NCBI GenBank assembly: GCA_028095005.1
Contig: CM051460.1
Coordinates: 62,845,676 to 62,909,675, forward strand
From: Rhynchospora pubera
Taxonomy: Eukaryota > Streptophyta > Magnoliopsida > Poales > Cyperaceae
Direction: 5' to 3'
Length of the DNA: 64,000 nucleotides
The translations under genes were made by a program, and so were the position numbers. Below, one piece after another: positions 47,607 through 60,115 of the stretch; positions within the stretch are counted from its first letter, which is position 1, and each line of letters begins with the position of its first letter. A model generated the notes under the pieces. That model had not been told where the DNA came from, did no database searches, and saw only the letters and a list, made by a program, of their open reading frames with translations.

Positions 47607-49864
47607 GCCATGCATATATTATTGTGATCAAATAAGTTAAAATGGATGCAAAATCGGTTGAAATATTCAAATATTATTCAGAATCTACATTATTCGCATA
47701 ATTACTTTGTATAATCCTATATATTTATAATAAGAAATATTAGAAATATATTTTAGGCTATATAAAGAGCATACATATAGATTATTGTGATCAAATGACT
47801 TAAAATGAATGCAAAATTGCTTGAAATGTTCAAATGATACTCAGAAATTGCGTTATCTTCACATTATTGATAATTACTTTGAATAAGTAAGATCATAAGC
47901 ACATTCTAGACTATATAAAGTTCTTAAATATAGATTATTGTGATCAAATAATATAAAATGATTACAAAATCACTCAAAATAATGAAATGTTTCTCAGAAT
48001 ATTCATTATAAGCAAAATCGCTTGAAATGTACAAATGATATAAAAAATTTGCATTATTTGCATATTATACGTGTAAATACTATGTCTAATCCAATCATTT
48101 TGAAGAAGTAAGATCATAAATATATTCTGGACTATATAAAAAATTTAATATAGATTATTATGATCAAATGAGATAAAATAAATACAAAATACCTTGAAAT
48201 TTTCAAACGATACTTATAATTTGCATTATTTGCATATTATATACATAAATACTATGTATAATAATATCATTTATAAGAAGTAACATTAGATACATATTTT
48301 GGTCTATATAAGAGCTTAAATATAGATTATTGTGATCAAATGACTTAAAATGAATGCAAAATCGCTTGAAATGTTCAAATGATACTCAAAATTTACATTA
48401 TTTGCACATTATATACATAATTACTATTTATAATCGTATCATTAATAATAAGTAATATTGGAAATATATTTTAGGCTATATAAAGAGTTTAAATATAGAT
48501 TATTGTGATCAAATGACTTAAAAATGAATGCAAAATCGCATGAAATATTCAAATAATACTCAGAATTTGCATTATTTGCGCATTATATGCGTAATTACTA
48601 TGTACAACCATATCATTTTGAATAAGTAAGATCATAACCACATTGTAAATTATATAAAGAACTTAAATACATATTATTGTGATCAAATGATTTAAAATAA
48701 ATGCAAAATCGCTTGAAATGTTCAAATGATACTCAGAATTTGCAATATGTGCACATTATATGCATAATTACTACGTATAATCCACTCATTTTCAATAAGT
48801 AAGATCATAAACATATTCTAGACAGTACGAAGATCTTAAATATAGATTATTGTGATCAAATGACTTAAAATGAATGCAAAATCGCTTGAAAATTTCAAAT
48901 AATACGCAGAATTTGCATATTTGCACATTATATGCGTAATTACTATGTATAATCTAATCATTTTGAATATGTAAGATAAGAAACATATTATACACTATAT
49001 AAAGAGTTTATATCGAAATTATTGTAATCAAACGACTTAAAATGAATGCAAAATCACGTGAAATGTTCAAATGATACTCAAAATTTACTTTATTTGCACA
49101 TTATATGCTTAATACAATGTATAATCCAATCATTTTGAATAAGTAAGATCATAAACACATTCAAGACTATATCAAAGAACTTAAATATAGATTATTGTCG
49201 TAGAATGATTTAAAATGAATGGAAAAGCGCTTGAAATGTTCAAAAGATACACAGAATTTGCAATATTTGCACATTATATGCATAATTACTATGTATAATT
49301 GTATCATTTATAATAAGTAAGTTTGGAAACATATTTGTTTGTTACATTTCTTTATGCTATTTGTTAGGCTATATAAAGATTTTAAATATAGATTATTGTG
49401 CTCAAAAGATTTAAAATGAATGCTAAATCGTGTGAAATGTTCAAATAATACTATGAATTTGTATTATTTGCAATTTATATGCCTAATTACTATGTATAAT
49501 CCAATCATTTTGAATAAGAAAGATCATAAACAAATTCTAGACTATATAAAGAGCTTAAATTTATATTATTGTGATCAAATGACTTAAAATGAATGCAAAA
49601 TCGCATGAAATGTTCAAATAATACTTAGAGTTTGAATTATTTGCACATTATATGCGTGATTACTATGTATAATCCAATCATTTTGAATAAGTAAGATCAT
49701 AAACGCATTCTACACTATATAAAGAACTTAAATATAGATTATTGTGATCAAATGATTTAAAGCGAATGTAAAATTGCTTGTAATGTTCAAATGATACTCA
49801 AAATTTGCAATATTTGCACATTATATGCATAATTACTATGTATAATCTAATTTTTTTCAATAAG
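47607..49864 (+). repeat. About 172-bp satellite array, segment 1 (about 13 monomers)
   Basis: The anchor word ATTATTGTGATCAAATGA and its variants recur near 47616, 47778, 47931, 48151, 48323, 48495, 48670, 48843, 49015, 49187, 49389, 49563 and 49736. The usual step is 172-175 bp, with a few longer or shorter steps from local indels. Each monomer also carries AATGAATGCAAAATCGCTTG, GAAATGTTCAAATGATACTC, CATTATATGC, TTACTATGTATAATCCAATC, TAAGTAAGATCATAAAC and CTAGACTATATAAAGA. All monomers are in the same orientation, with roughly 10-20% divergence judged by eye. Confidence 0.92.
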
Positions 49865-51645
49865 TGATTTCTCGTCTTTATGTGTATTTTGGTCAGACTT
49901 TACACTTAAATGGTAACTCAAATTCTTACATTCATTGTACTTTTGTGCTATATTTGTCTAGATTTGGGTACTATTTTGGTTTTTATATGGAATTGCTGGA
50001 AGTCGGTGGATCACGCATAATTATTGCGTAGAAGGGTAGATTAAGAGAAGAAAATGGCTAAATAAAAGCAATAGCATTGTAAACCTCATCCTAAGCTTTC
50101 CAACAATTTTTGAATCGCCTCAATCGAAGTTCGGATGATGAAATTATAATAGAAATACTATCCCTACTGAATGCTGGAGTTTTAGTTCGATCCAGACTGA
50201 TCCAGTTCGACCCGAACTGAGAGTTGATTAGCTGTTTTGGCAAGTTTTTGATGAAGGAAATTGCATATTCGGCAAGGTTTGGCTACCTGGATGTCCTAGC
50301 CTCTCTTCCAAGCAACCCAGGACCTTCTATAAGTGTCTCCTCCTGCCTTAGGTGAAGGGGGAAGCCACCATACCACGAAATTCCACCTGTTTTGGCAGCT
50401 TTTCACAACTGTTCTCATGCTGAAAGGCGTGAGATTCCACCTCTCGCAGCAAAACACAACAATTGCAGCGACCTTGGAGCAATTCTAGATGCTACCACAG
50501 TAGAAGCGATCCAATCATATCTCTCGACGTTCGGTATCTCAAGTTGGAGACGATATTTGGTTTATTCCTTCCTTTCTCTTGATATTTTTTATTTGATTGA
50601 GTTTATATCTTCTTTATTTGCAATCATAGTTTGTTTTATTAGCATGTTAAGTAAGATTTGTTATGTCTTAGGGTAAGGATGTTTGTTTGTCATGTTAAGG
50701 AAGATTTGATATTATAATATGTTTGGCTTGATACTTTGACATGTGATCTAGCTATCTATTGAGTATTATTTGCATGCTTGTTTGTAACTATTGTTTGCAC
50801 TAGTTTACTTCTAGATGAATGCCAACATTTAGTTATGTTACAAAATTAGGGTTTGATTCTATTGTTTGGACTAGTTTACTTCTAGATGAATGACAATATT
50901 TAGTTAAGTTATAAAATTAGGATTAATCAATTAGAATTAAATAAAATGCTTTGGATAAGTTCAAGGTTCGAAAGAGGAGACTAGTTTGCACTTAAAGGTG
51001 TAACTTCTAAATTGACTAAAAGACATTTAGATTTTCCTAAGAAAACCAATAGATTAGACTTAGGTTAATTAAAATACGGACACAAAAGTTTAGATTTAAT
51101 TGAGCTATGTGGGTGACATAGAGTCATGTGCTTCTAGTCCAAAAGACGACAGTTGGGGAATAGGAACCCTAGCCATAGCCAACCTAAGCCCTTACAATGT
51201 CAAAGCCAAGTTTAAACCGTCATAACTCAATTCCATGCCCTCAGTTCGGACCAAACTGGTCTGGTTCGGACAGAACCGACGGTAGGAATTCTGGTAACCC
51301 GACATTTAACGCGAAAGCGAGCGAACCGGCGATCCAGAAACTAAACCTAAGTGAAAACTGACCCTAGGACGCTCATTTTCATATTAAAAACACCAAACAC
51401 AACTCTTTAAGCATGTTGATTATTTTAGATAATTAAAATACCCAAAAATATCTACTTTATTGCACTCTTTGATTTTCTCAATCAAAATCACATAAAAATT
51501 ATTTGTCTAGCTTTCATGAGGAAGTAAAGTCTGGTAATCAATTGTACCGTCCCTTGGGTTCGACCCTAAAGCTTAACTAAAACGACTGTGAGGTTAGCTC
51601 TAGGTTACAAATTTATTTGATATCCGTAGGTTCTAAGCTTCATCA
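49865..51645 (+). mobile_element. Solo LTR A (probably Ty3/gypsy) inserted in the satellite
   Basis: A 1781-bp unit, TGATTTCTCG...CTTCATCA, with inverted TGAT/ATCA tips and the 5-bp duplication ATAAG (49860-49864 and 51646-51650). The 3' part has CCCTTGGGTTCGACCC, a phrase typical of plant gypsy LTR ends. The interior has reiterated GTTCGGACC, CTGGTC and GTTCGGAC words (50170-50225 and 51240-51285). A small open frame at 50392-50676 is not protein-like. No internal retroelement region is present. Confidence 0.85.
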
Positions 51646-51962
51646 ATAAGTAAGATCATAAACATATTCTAGACAATATGAAGATCTTAAATATAGATTA
51701 TTGTGATCAAATGACTTAAAATGAAAGCAAAATCCCGTGAAATGTTCAAATGATATTTAAAATTTGGTTTATTTGCACATTATATGTGTAATTACTATGT
51801 ATAATCCAATCATTTTGAATAGGTAAGACCATAAACACATTCAAGACTATATAAAGAAATTAAATATAGATTATTGTGATATAATGATTTAAAATGAATG
51901 CAAAATCGCTAAAAATGTTCAAAGGATACTCAGAATTTGCATTATTTGCACATTATGCATAA
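51646..51962 (+). repeat. Satellite array, segment 2 (about 2 monomers)
   Basis: Two anchors, near 51687 and 51866, with the same monomer words as segment 1. It runs from the right duplication of solo LTR A to the left duplication of solo LTR B. Confidence 0.9.
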
Positions 51963-54900
51963 TGATCGGCTGTCAAATCAAGTCTCAAAATAAACCTCGT
52001 TTACCGATCTAATCGTTTGTAGAATCAGCTTGAGGGTTGAATCCACAGGGATGGTGTTGGAATATCGTTCCTTTACTTTACTAAACTAGCTAGACGAGTT
52101 CAACTTTCTTTTGTGAATTAAAGGTTGAAGGTGAATACAAATCCTAAATCTAGTATTAAGGCTAAAACCAGAATAAACAGGAGAAAATCAATAGGTCAAA
52201 TAATTTTAGGTTTTCTGGTTCCAAACAATTTTACCTCTATCAAAGTTGGAACGGTCCATTCTAATGGTTGGAACGGTCTGTTTCAGCCTCTGTCAACAAT
52301 TGGAACTGGTCGTTCTAGGTCAGTCTCCCCTTCTAGGCGGTCCGTTCTGACCTTGGAACGATCCGTTCCAATGGTTGATACTTGTTTTGTTAGTTAATGT
52401 GTAATTTTCAATTTTAGAGCTAATTACAATTAATTTAGCCATCAAATCATCACACACAAACGGATCTTGCACAAAAGCTAATTTACACAAGAGAAAAGAG
52501 GTGGAATTTTACCTCTCTTGGTATAGCAACCAAGAGGCTCGTTCCAACGGCTTAGATGTCGATGGCGAGCCCTCCAAGCACCTCCTATGCGAACACCTCG
52601 AGTCCACTAAGGAATTAACCACGTTCTCTACTAAATATGCTAGTAAATAGGAGAACTTGCCTAATTCCTAAGCTTTCCCTCTTCTAGTTAATTCTACCAA
52701 TTAATTTGTGTGGAAAAGCTTGCTCAACACATGAGCTAGATGGTGGATAGAAGAGAGAAAAAGGGGGAGAAAAATTCTGAAATTTTTCTCTCCTTTGATT
52801 GTGGTTCGGCCAAGGAAGGAGGAGAGAGAGAGGTAGTGTGGAGGCTAGGGTTTGCTCCCAAAGAACACCCCCTTATATAGACCACATACCCTAGCTCTCA
52901 TCCAAATTGAATGGACAATTTTGCCCCCCCCCCCTCTATAGCCGCACCTACCTACCCCTTTTGTGGGTTGGGCCTCAAGTCAAGTTGAGCCCAATACTCT
53001 TCCATTTAATTGCACCTTCCATTGGACATTAAATTAACCAATTAATTTAAAGGCCCAATTGCTCTTATAATTAAATGTGTTGACTATAATTAATTATTAA
53101 CTATTTAATAATTAATATGGAATTAGTCAATGCATTAAATTATTTCTATATGATTTATTTTGACTTAATATTACATAACGGTCCATAACGGTATACGATT
53201 AATTAATCAACTTATCATATTTTGCAAAAACCAATTGTTGCAAATAAACAATTAATGCACGTGTGGTTAAACACCTTATTATGTGTGACCCTTTGAGGAT
53301 TTATGCTATGTTGGACATGGAATTAAATCGCTATTTAATTCCAATAATCATAAGCGGTATCTAGCAACACGTTATGATTCCCAATTCGCATAAATAGTGT
53401 ACTGCTACAATATTTCAATCCTGCATAAGAGAATAATTAGTTTCTCTATTTTGATTCTTATGTCACACGATATCATCGTATAATCCAAGATAGGAATGTG
53501 TCATTCTTGCAGATTATACGTTTCTTGATCTAGAGTTGATCGCTTAGTTGCGCGCATAAGATCCAACTCCATCAAGGGGGTCCAAACAGATATCGTCACT
53601 CACTAAGTGAATTAATGAGGGACATACAGTTTTCTTGATGATTAGCTTTTCCCCGCACAATTCAAGAGAACATAAATAAAGTCCGTATAACAGCCCTTAT
53701 CGGAAATCAGCGGTAGACAATATTTATTGAACCTATCCTCGTGTGGAAAAGATAAACATCTCAAACTTAGAACCAAAATCATAACGAAATAAACAATGAC
53801 ACATAACACAATCCATATGTTTATTTCATTGGGTCAAGTCCTGTACTATGTTCCATAACATATACATATGCAATTAAGTCGGTAACTCTTTACCTATGAT
53901 TTGTAGAACTTAATCATCACTTAACTTGCATACTAATCTTATATGATAATTAATGTTCCTTGTTAATTAACAAGATTATGGACCATTTAGATTTATTATT
54001 GTCATTCTAAAGAATGATCCACAGAGATCCACAATTCAGATCCTCAACCTGAATGATCTGTCAATAATAAACCACGGAACAGATGATAAAATATCATCCA
54101 TAACATAAACTAATATTTAAGTCATTAAATTATTGACTTCTAGGACATAACTCCAACATGTTTTGTTTAAACAATACTTAACCTATAGACTTGTACTCTA
54201 ACTTCCGTTCAGGTCAAACTACTAAGTTTAATTGTTTAATTCCTAAAACTCCTAAATTTCAACTTCCGTTTCTTGGTTTAAAATCCTAATTTGTTAAGGT
54301 CTGGTTCATCCTTCCGAATCTCACCTACCAAACGTGGCCATCGCATAACAGGTATATCAATTAACAATTCAAATCAAGCATAGTAATAGAATAAAGCAAT
54401 CAAATCACAAGAGATAAAACATAACTTAACTTAATTTAATGAACTAAATATTCATATCAAAACAAACAACTAAGTAGAAAGGCTTACAACCATAGCCCTA
54501 GAACAATCAACTCAACAACTAAAAGACATCATGCAAAACAAAGAGAAATAGAAAATAAAGGAAGAATAAAATCCAATATGTCCTTGCTTCCCCTTGTATG
54601 TCGAAGCCTCCTATCGAAACGCCTTGTTTCGGCCACAAACCAGTCGATTCGGCGCTGCCACGATCTTGACCTGAGACTATTCTCTCAAATAGAACTATAT
54701 CTAACCCTAACTTGGATCTGGAATTGAACTCATCTCTTGTATATCTCAAAAATTCCCTCAAACTATGTTTAAATAGGCATTAGAAATGAGTAGAGATGAT
54801 GGAAATAGCAGAAAACACGTTCTGGAAGTGCCAGAGATAGATTAGTACCGCCATGACATAATAGAACTCTAAATTTGGCAACTCTGGGCTATTTCTGGAA

Positions 54901-55332
54901 ATTCTGGCGATTTCTGTTGAGGCGGACCGTTCTAATCTGGGACGGGTCATCCCAATCATCTAAAACGGAAATCCTATTGTTTCTGGCAGTTTCGGCTGGG
55001 GCGGACCGTTCTGATTTGGAACGGTCTGTTCCAGAAATTTTAGCACTGCATCATGTCAGTATTTTGTTCATATCTCCTTCTTCTGGACTCCGATTGAGGT
55101 GATTCAAGAACCGTTGAAATGCTTACGACGAGCTCTACATCATTATTGATTCATCCAAGACATGTTTTTGTCCAAAATCTGTATTAAAGTAGGAATTATG
55201 GTAGTAACTCATTTTTTATACAAAATCCTAATTAAAATAAACCTAATTAACCTAACTAACCTAACTCAAGTCAAATTGATTTAGTTTGGAGACAAAATCC
55301 TACCAAAATATATGTGTAAAATCTGCTCATCA
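51963..55332 (-). mobile_element. Solo LTR B (probably Ty3/gypsy), with a nested solo LTR
   Basis: TGATCGGCTG...TGCTCATCA flanked by the 5-bp duplication CATAA (51958-51962 and 55333-55337). The phrase GAGGGTTGAATCCACAGGGA near the left end is the reverse of the usual gypsy LTR 3' phrase, so the unit points to the minus strand. It contains a 1771-bp copia solo LTR plus its duplication; without these, LTR B is about 1.59 kb. Reiterated GGAACGGTC, GGACCGTTC and GATCCGTTCC words occur at 52240-52385 and 54910-55045. Confidence 0.85.
52388..54158 (-). mobile_element. Solo copia LTR nested inside solo LTR B
   Basis: A 1771-bp LTR (TGTTAG...CCAACA) flanked by TGTTT (52383-52387 and 54159-54163). 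It is close to the LTRs of the complete element in its 5' part as read on the minus strand (53280-54158), and more diverged elsewhere. Nesting shows it arrived after LTR B, which itself arrived after the satellite had formed. Confidence 0.93.
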
Positions 55333-56413
55333 CATAATTACTTTGTATAATCGTATCATTTATAATAAGTAAGATTAGAAACATATTTTAGGCTATATAA
55401 AGAGTTTAATATAGATTATTGTGGTCAAATGACTTAAAATGAATGCTAAATCACGTGAAATGTCAAATAATACTATGAATTTGCATTATTTACACTTTAT
55501 ATGCTTAATTATTTTGTATAATCCAATCATTTTGAAAAATTAAGATCATAAACACATTCTAAACTATATAAAGAACTTAAATTTTGATTATTGTGATCAA
55601 ATGATTTAAATGAATGCAAAATCACGTGAAATGTTCAAATAATATTTAAAATATGAATTATTTGCACATTATATGCCTAATTACTATGTATAATCCAATC
55701 ATTTTGAATAAGTAAGAATATAAACACATTCTAGACTATATAAAGATGTTAAATATAGATTATTGTGATCAAATGATTTAAAAGAAATGCAAAATCGCTT
55801 GTAATGTTCAAATGATGCTCAGAATCTACATTATTTGCATATTATATGCTTAATTACTTTGTATAATCCTATATATTTATAATAAGAATGATTAGAAATA
55901 TATTTTAGGCTATATAAAGAGCATAAATATAGATTATTGTGATCAAATGACCTAAAATGAATGGAAAATCGCGTGAAATGTTCAAATAATACTCAGAATT
56001 TGAATTATTTGCGTAATTTCTATGTATAATCCAATAATTTTGAATAAGTAAGATAATTAAACACACTCTTGACTATATAAAATACTTAAATATAGATTAT
56101 TGTGATGAAATGATTTAAAACGAATGCAAAATCACTTGAAATGTTCAAATGATACTCAGAATTTACATTATTTCCACATTATATGCGTAATTACTATGTT
56201 TAATCCTATCATTTTGAATAAGATAGATCATAAGAATATTCTAGACTATTTAACGAGCTTAAATATAGATTATTGTGATCGAACAATTTATTACAAAATC
56301 ACCTGAAATGTTTAAATGGTAAGAATAATTTTGCGTTATTTGCACATGATATGCGTAATTACTATGTGTAATATAATCATTTGGAATATGTAAGATAAAA
56401 AATATATTCTAGA
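55333..56413 (+). repeat. Satellite array, segment 3 (about 6 monomers)
   Basis: Anchors near 55412, 55584, 55755, 55930, 56093 and 56266, with steps of 163-175 bp. Same orientation and consensus as segments 1 and 2. Confidence 0.9.
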
Positions 56414-57826
56414 TGTTGTACTAAACGTCTCTAGGTTTGTCGATTACAAAACAATATCATTTCACATTTAACAATCATCTTTGAGTTTTATAGGAAGAAG
56501 ACAAAGTTTGAAGACTTGGATAAAAATTATGAGCAAGATCAAGATCAAGTCTTTAGAGAGTTTGTAGGCTAGCTTTGACTTAAATAGAAGGTTTACTTTA
56601 GTCATTTTATCCTTGAAATGGTCTAGATAGTAGAAAAGCTCAAAAACTCAGTATTTTTCTCAGTCTCAGGACCAGTGCGTTGTGTAGCAATATTGGGTTA
56701 TACAACGCACCAGTGAGTTGTGTAACGCAATATTGGATTATACAACGCACCAGTATTGTGCAGAATTTCTCCGTTTCTTAAATTAACAGAAACAGTGCAT
56801 CACACAACGCAACAGAAGGTCGTGTAACGCACTAGCTGCATCATACAACGTAAATTTACCCGTCGTGCAACGCAATTTTCTCAAGTCAAGCCAGAACGTT
56901 CTATAACGCACTGAAACATTGTACAACCTTCCTTTGGTTTCTCTTTGGCCTTTTTTCACTCGTTTTTGAAGTAAAATTCTGATCATTTAATGTCATTTAA
57001 TGTTACGTTGCACAACGGGTGGTTTGGGTTGTATAACGCACCTGACAACTCAAACAGATAGTTCAACCATTTTGTTTTTTTTAACGGTTGTCCAGTGCGT
57101 TGTACAACGCAATATTGGGTCGTGTAACGTACTAGCAACGGATAGCTTGTTTTCTTTGTTTTATTATAACGTCTATCTGTGCATTGTGTAACGCAATATT
57201 GTGTTGTGTAACGCACAACAACAAGTTGAGTTGTCTTGCAGCTTTTGACGAGCTCTATATATCCACCCCTTGTTCTCTCTCTTCAGAGAGCTTTGCCTTG
57301 CAAAATTTGACCAGAATAGAGCCTTTGAGCACAGGGATACTCTCCCACTTGAGCTTTTCATAGCTAGACCATTTTGAGAGATTTAGTAGCCTCAAACACC
57401 ACCGCCTCGACATTGTCGTTAGGTGTAGGTTGGAATAGGTTGAGAGCTCTACTCCTTTGAGGTCGTTGTGTCATTCAAGTTAGGCCGATCCGCCTCGAGT
57501 GTCCTTGTGACGAGGTGATTCGGTTCGAAATTGTAGTCCCGTTCTTATTGGAATTGAACGGAGCGCGCCCTTTCGTGGTAGCGAAACTCCTGGAGACGTA
57601 CGACTAAGGCTAGTCTTTCCTAGCGGGTCGGAACTCCGTAATCATATCGCGTATTCAATTTCTCTCTCTTTCTCTCTTTACTTTCTTGCTATATTTGAAT
57701 TGCTTGTGTGTGCTTGTCAATTGTTGGGTACCAATTGAATTGTGTTAGGGTAGTTTATACCAAACCGATCCAAAATCATAATTGCTTCTGCTAAACCTTA
57801 ATTAAGCTGCCTCCTTAGGGACAACA
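56414..57826 (+). mobile_element. Solo LTR C, rich in ACAACGC words
   Basis: A 1413-bp unit TGTTGTACTAAAC...GGGACAACA flanked by the 5-bp duplication CTAGA (56409-56413 and 57827-57831). It has a TATA-like CTCTATATATCC at about 57253. From 56670 to 57215 it is a dense array of GTTGTGTAACGCAATATTGG and TTATACAACGCACCAGT words in both orientations. It is related to the truncated piece at 12728-13210. Superfamily not certain; copia is more likely from the TGTTG/CAACA ends. Confidence 0.88.
57253..57264 (+). promoter_or_regulatory. TATA-like box of solo LTR C
   Basis: CTCTATATATCC is followed by a CT-rich stretch about 20 bp downstream, the usual U3/R arrangement of a plant LTR promoter. Confidence 0.45.
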
Positions 57827-58655
57827 CTAGACTATATAAAGATTTACATCTAGATTATTGTCATCAAATGACATAAAATGAATGCAAAATCACTCGAAAT
57901 AATAAAATGATGCCCAGACTATTCATTATTTGCACATTATATGCGTAATTAAATTTATAATCCAATCATTTTGAATAAGTAAAATAAAAAATATTCTAAT
58001 TTGTATAAAGAGCTTAAAGATATATTATTGTGTTATTGACTTAATATGAATGCAAAATCCCTTTAAATTTTCAAATGATACTCAGAATTTGCATTACTTG
58101 CTCAGTATATGCAAAATTATTATCTATAACCTATCATTTATAATAAGATTTGAAATATATTTTAGACTATATAAAGAGCTTAAAGATAGATTATTGTGAT
58201 CAAATGGCCTAAAATGAATGCATAATCGAGTGAAATGTTCAAATGATACTTAGAATTTGTATTGTTTGCACATTATATACGTAATTTGTAATTACTGTGT
58301 ATAATCCAATCATTTTTATACACATTCTAGACTATATAAAGAGCTTAAATGTAGATTATTGTGATCAAATGACTTAAAAATGATTACAAAATCACTTGAA
58401 ATGATGAAATAATGCTTGGAATATTCATTATATGCAAAATCGCTTAAAATATTCAAATGATTGTAAGAATTTGTATTATTTGCACATTATATATGTAATT
58501 ACTATGTGAGATCCATCATTTTAAAGAAGAAAGATCATAAACATATTCTCGACTATATAAAAAGGTTAAATATAGATTATGCCATCGAATGACTTAAAAT
58601 GAGTACAAAATCATTTGAAATGTTCAAATGATACTCAAAATTTACATTATTGGCA
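57827..58655 (+). repeat. Satellite array, segment 4 (about 5 monomers)
   Basis: Anchors near 57855, 58024, 58191, 58350 and 58573, with more indels than in segment 1, as expected at an array edge. Homology ends at about 58655, just after CATTATTGGCAC. Confidence 0.85.
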
Positions 58656-59564
58656 CCACGTAAATTGTGTCATGCACCAGTTCATACTGTATTAGATAGT
58701 TACACGGCCTCGACCTATGGTAGTTTATTGAATATTTATTATTATTATTATTGTTGTTGTTGTTGTTGTTGTTATGTTTAAAAAAACTAAAAAAATTACT
58801 TTCGTAGTATTATTATTCCCAATAGCATGATTTTAGTCTGCATGACTGAGATACATTTTTTGACCAGTCGCAACCCAGCCAGCTACTGCTTCAGCATAGA
58901 CAGACACAGTCCGGACCCATCGGGCCTTCTATATTGTCGTAATCTCCACCCTATTCTCTGTCACATACTACATAATATCTCCCACCAGGAGTACAAGACC
59001 TAGTATCCCCATTACCAGACTCAGACTCAGTAAGAAGAGGGGTATAGTCAGCCTCATGCATAGTTGGAGGGGTATAGCCAGCTCTAGGCACCTACACCTA
59101 TATTGAGTCAGGTAATGAGGATAGCCACTAACCTGTATTTATAGGCATACGACGTTCACCTAGAGGACCCACTAACACCTATCTCTTAGCCGCCACGGAT
59201 GACTCATGTAGGCATTTTTTCGTTCGGTAAGAGTTATGCTCCACAATCTAGCTATTTCTTTTAGAAATCCTACGGTGAGAGCTCATTTACTAGACCGCCT
59301 CGTTATCCCCACTCCAGCTCCACCTATGACTCGTCCCCCTACCCGTAAATACTCCCGACCAAAATCCCGACAGCGACCAGTTGTTCTATTTGATTATTCC
59401 CCAATTAGGGTGCAATGGTTCTGTCGTGATGGACAATATTATGACTTACATTTTATTAGGAGTATTGTAATATTTATATTTGAACTTTTTATGACACTGT
59501 TATGATATTTTTATTTGGTATTCTGACTTGAATATTTATATTTGGTATTTTGACTTTCATTCTT
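58656..59564. other. Probable transposon debris, no intact gene
   Basis: Contains an (ATT)n(GTT)n microsatellite at 58736-58772. The moderately GC-rich stretch at 58860-59420 reads like decayed coding sequence (for example TRPPTRKYSRPKSRQRP in one frame) with stops in all frames. I could not assign it to a family. Confidence 0.35.
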
Positions 59565-60115
59565 TAGTTTTCAGGATTTAAAAACTACGCAAAAAATAAT
59601 TCTAAAAAAATTCATAAAAAATGACATTATGTAAACAAGCGACCTTAATTTCATATCTATAATTTTCACAACCTGACTCCAAATAGGGGAAAAAATGAAA
59701 AATCGCCAAAATCCTAAGAAATCAATTCCGAGAAACTGTTCTTGTAATTTTTTCAGTTTTTGAGATTGAAAAACTACGTGAAAAATAGTTTCAAAAAAAC
59801 TAAAAAAATCAAATCATGTATCAAGCGACTCTACTTTCATATCTACGATTGTCAAAAACCCACTCCAAATAGGAGAAAAAAATGAAAAATTACCAAAATA
59901 CCTAAGAAATCAATTTTGAAAAACTGTTCTTGTAATTTCTTTAGTTTTCGGGATTGAAAAACTACATGAAAAATAGTTCGAAAATATCCAAAAAAATCTC
60001 GTTTTGTAAATAACGACTCTACTTTCATGCTTACAAGTTTGATAACTTGACTCCAAACAGAGAAAAAAAAATGAAAAATCTCCAAAGTATCTAAGAGATC
60101 AATTCTGATAAACTA
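59565..60115. repeat. Tandem triplicate, unit about 188 bp
   Basis: TTAGTTTTC(A/G)GGATT-type words begin near 59565, 59753 and 59942. Each unit then carries AAAAACTAC, GCGACTCTACTTTCAT, CTCCAAATAGGAGAAAAAA and CCTAAGAAATCAATT. It is unrelated in sequence to the 172-bp satellite. Confidence 0.85.

Noticed and set aside
50392..50676. 94-residue frame with a hydrophobic C-terminal part
   Set aside because: It lies wholly within solo LTR A. The hydrophobic run comes from T-rich sequence, and there is no other sign of a gene.
51560..51575. tRNA-like GGTTCGA word (also near 52020 as its complement)
   Set aside because: The surrounding sequence does not fold as a tRNA and has no A box. The word belongs to the typical 3' part of gypsy-type LTRs.
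47607..58655. CRISPR-like array
   Set aside because: The repeats are about 172-bp head-to-tail monomers with no spacers, in plant nuclear DNA with spliced genes. This is a satellite.
59236..59505. 89-residue Pro/Arg-rich frame
   Set aside because: It could be a fragment of a transposon protein, but it has no matching motif and the flanks are closed in all frames. Described only as debris.
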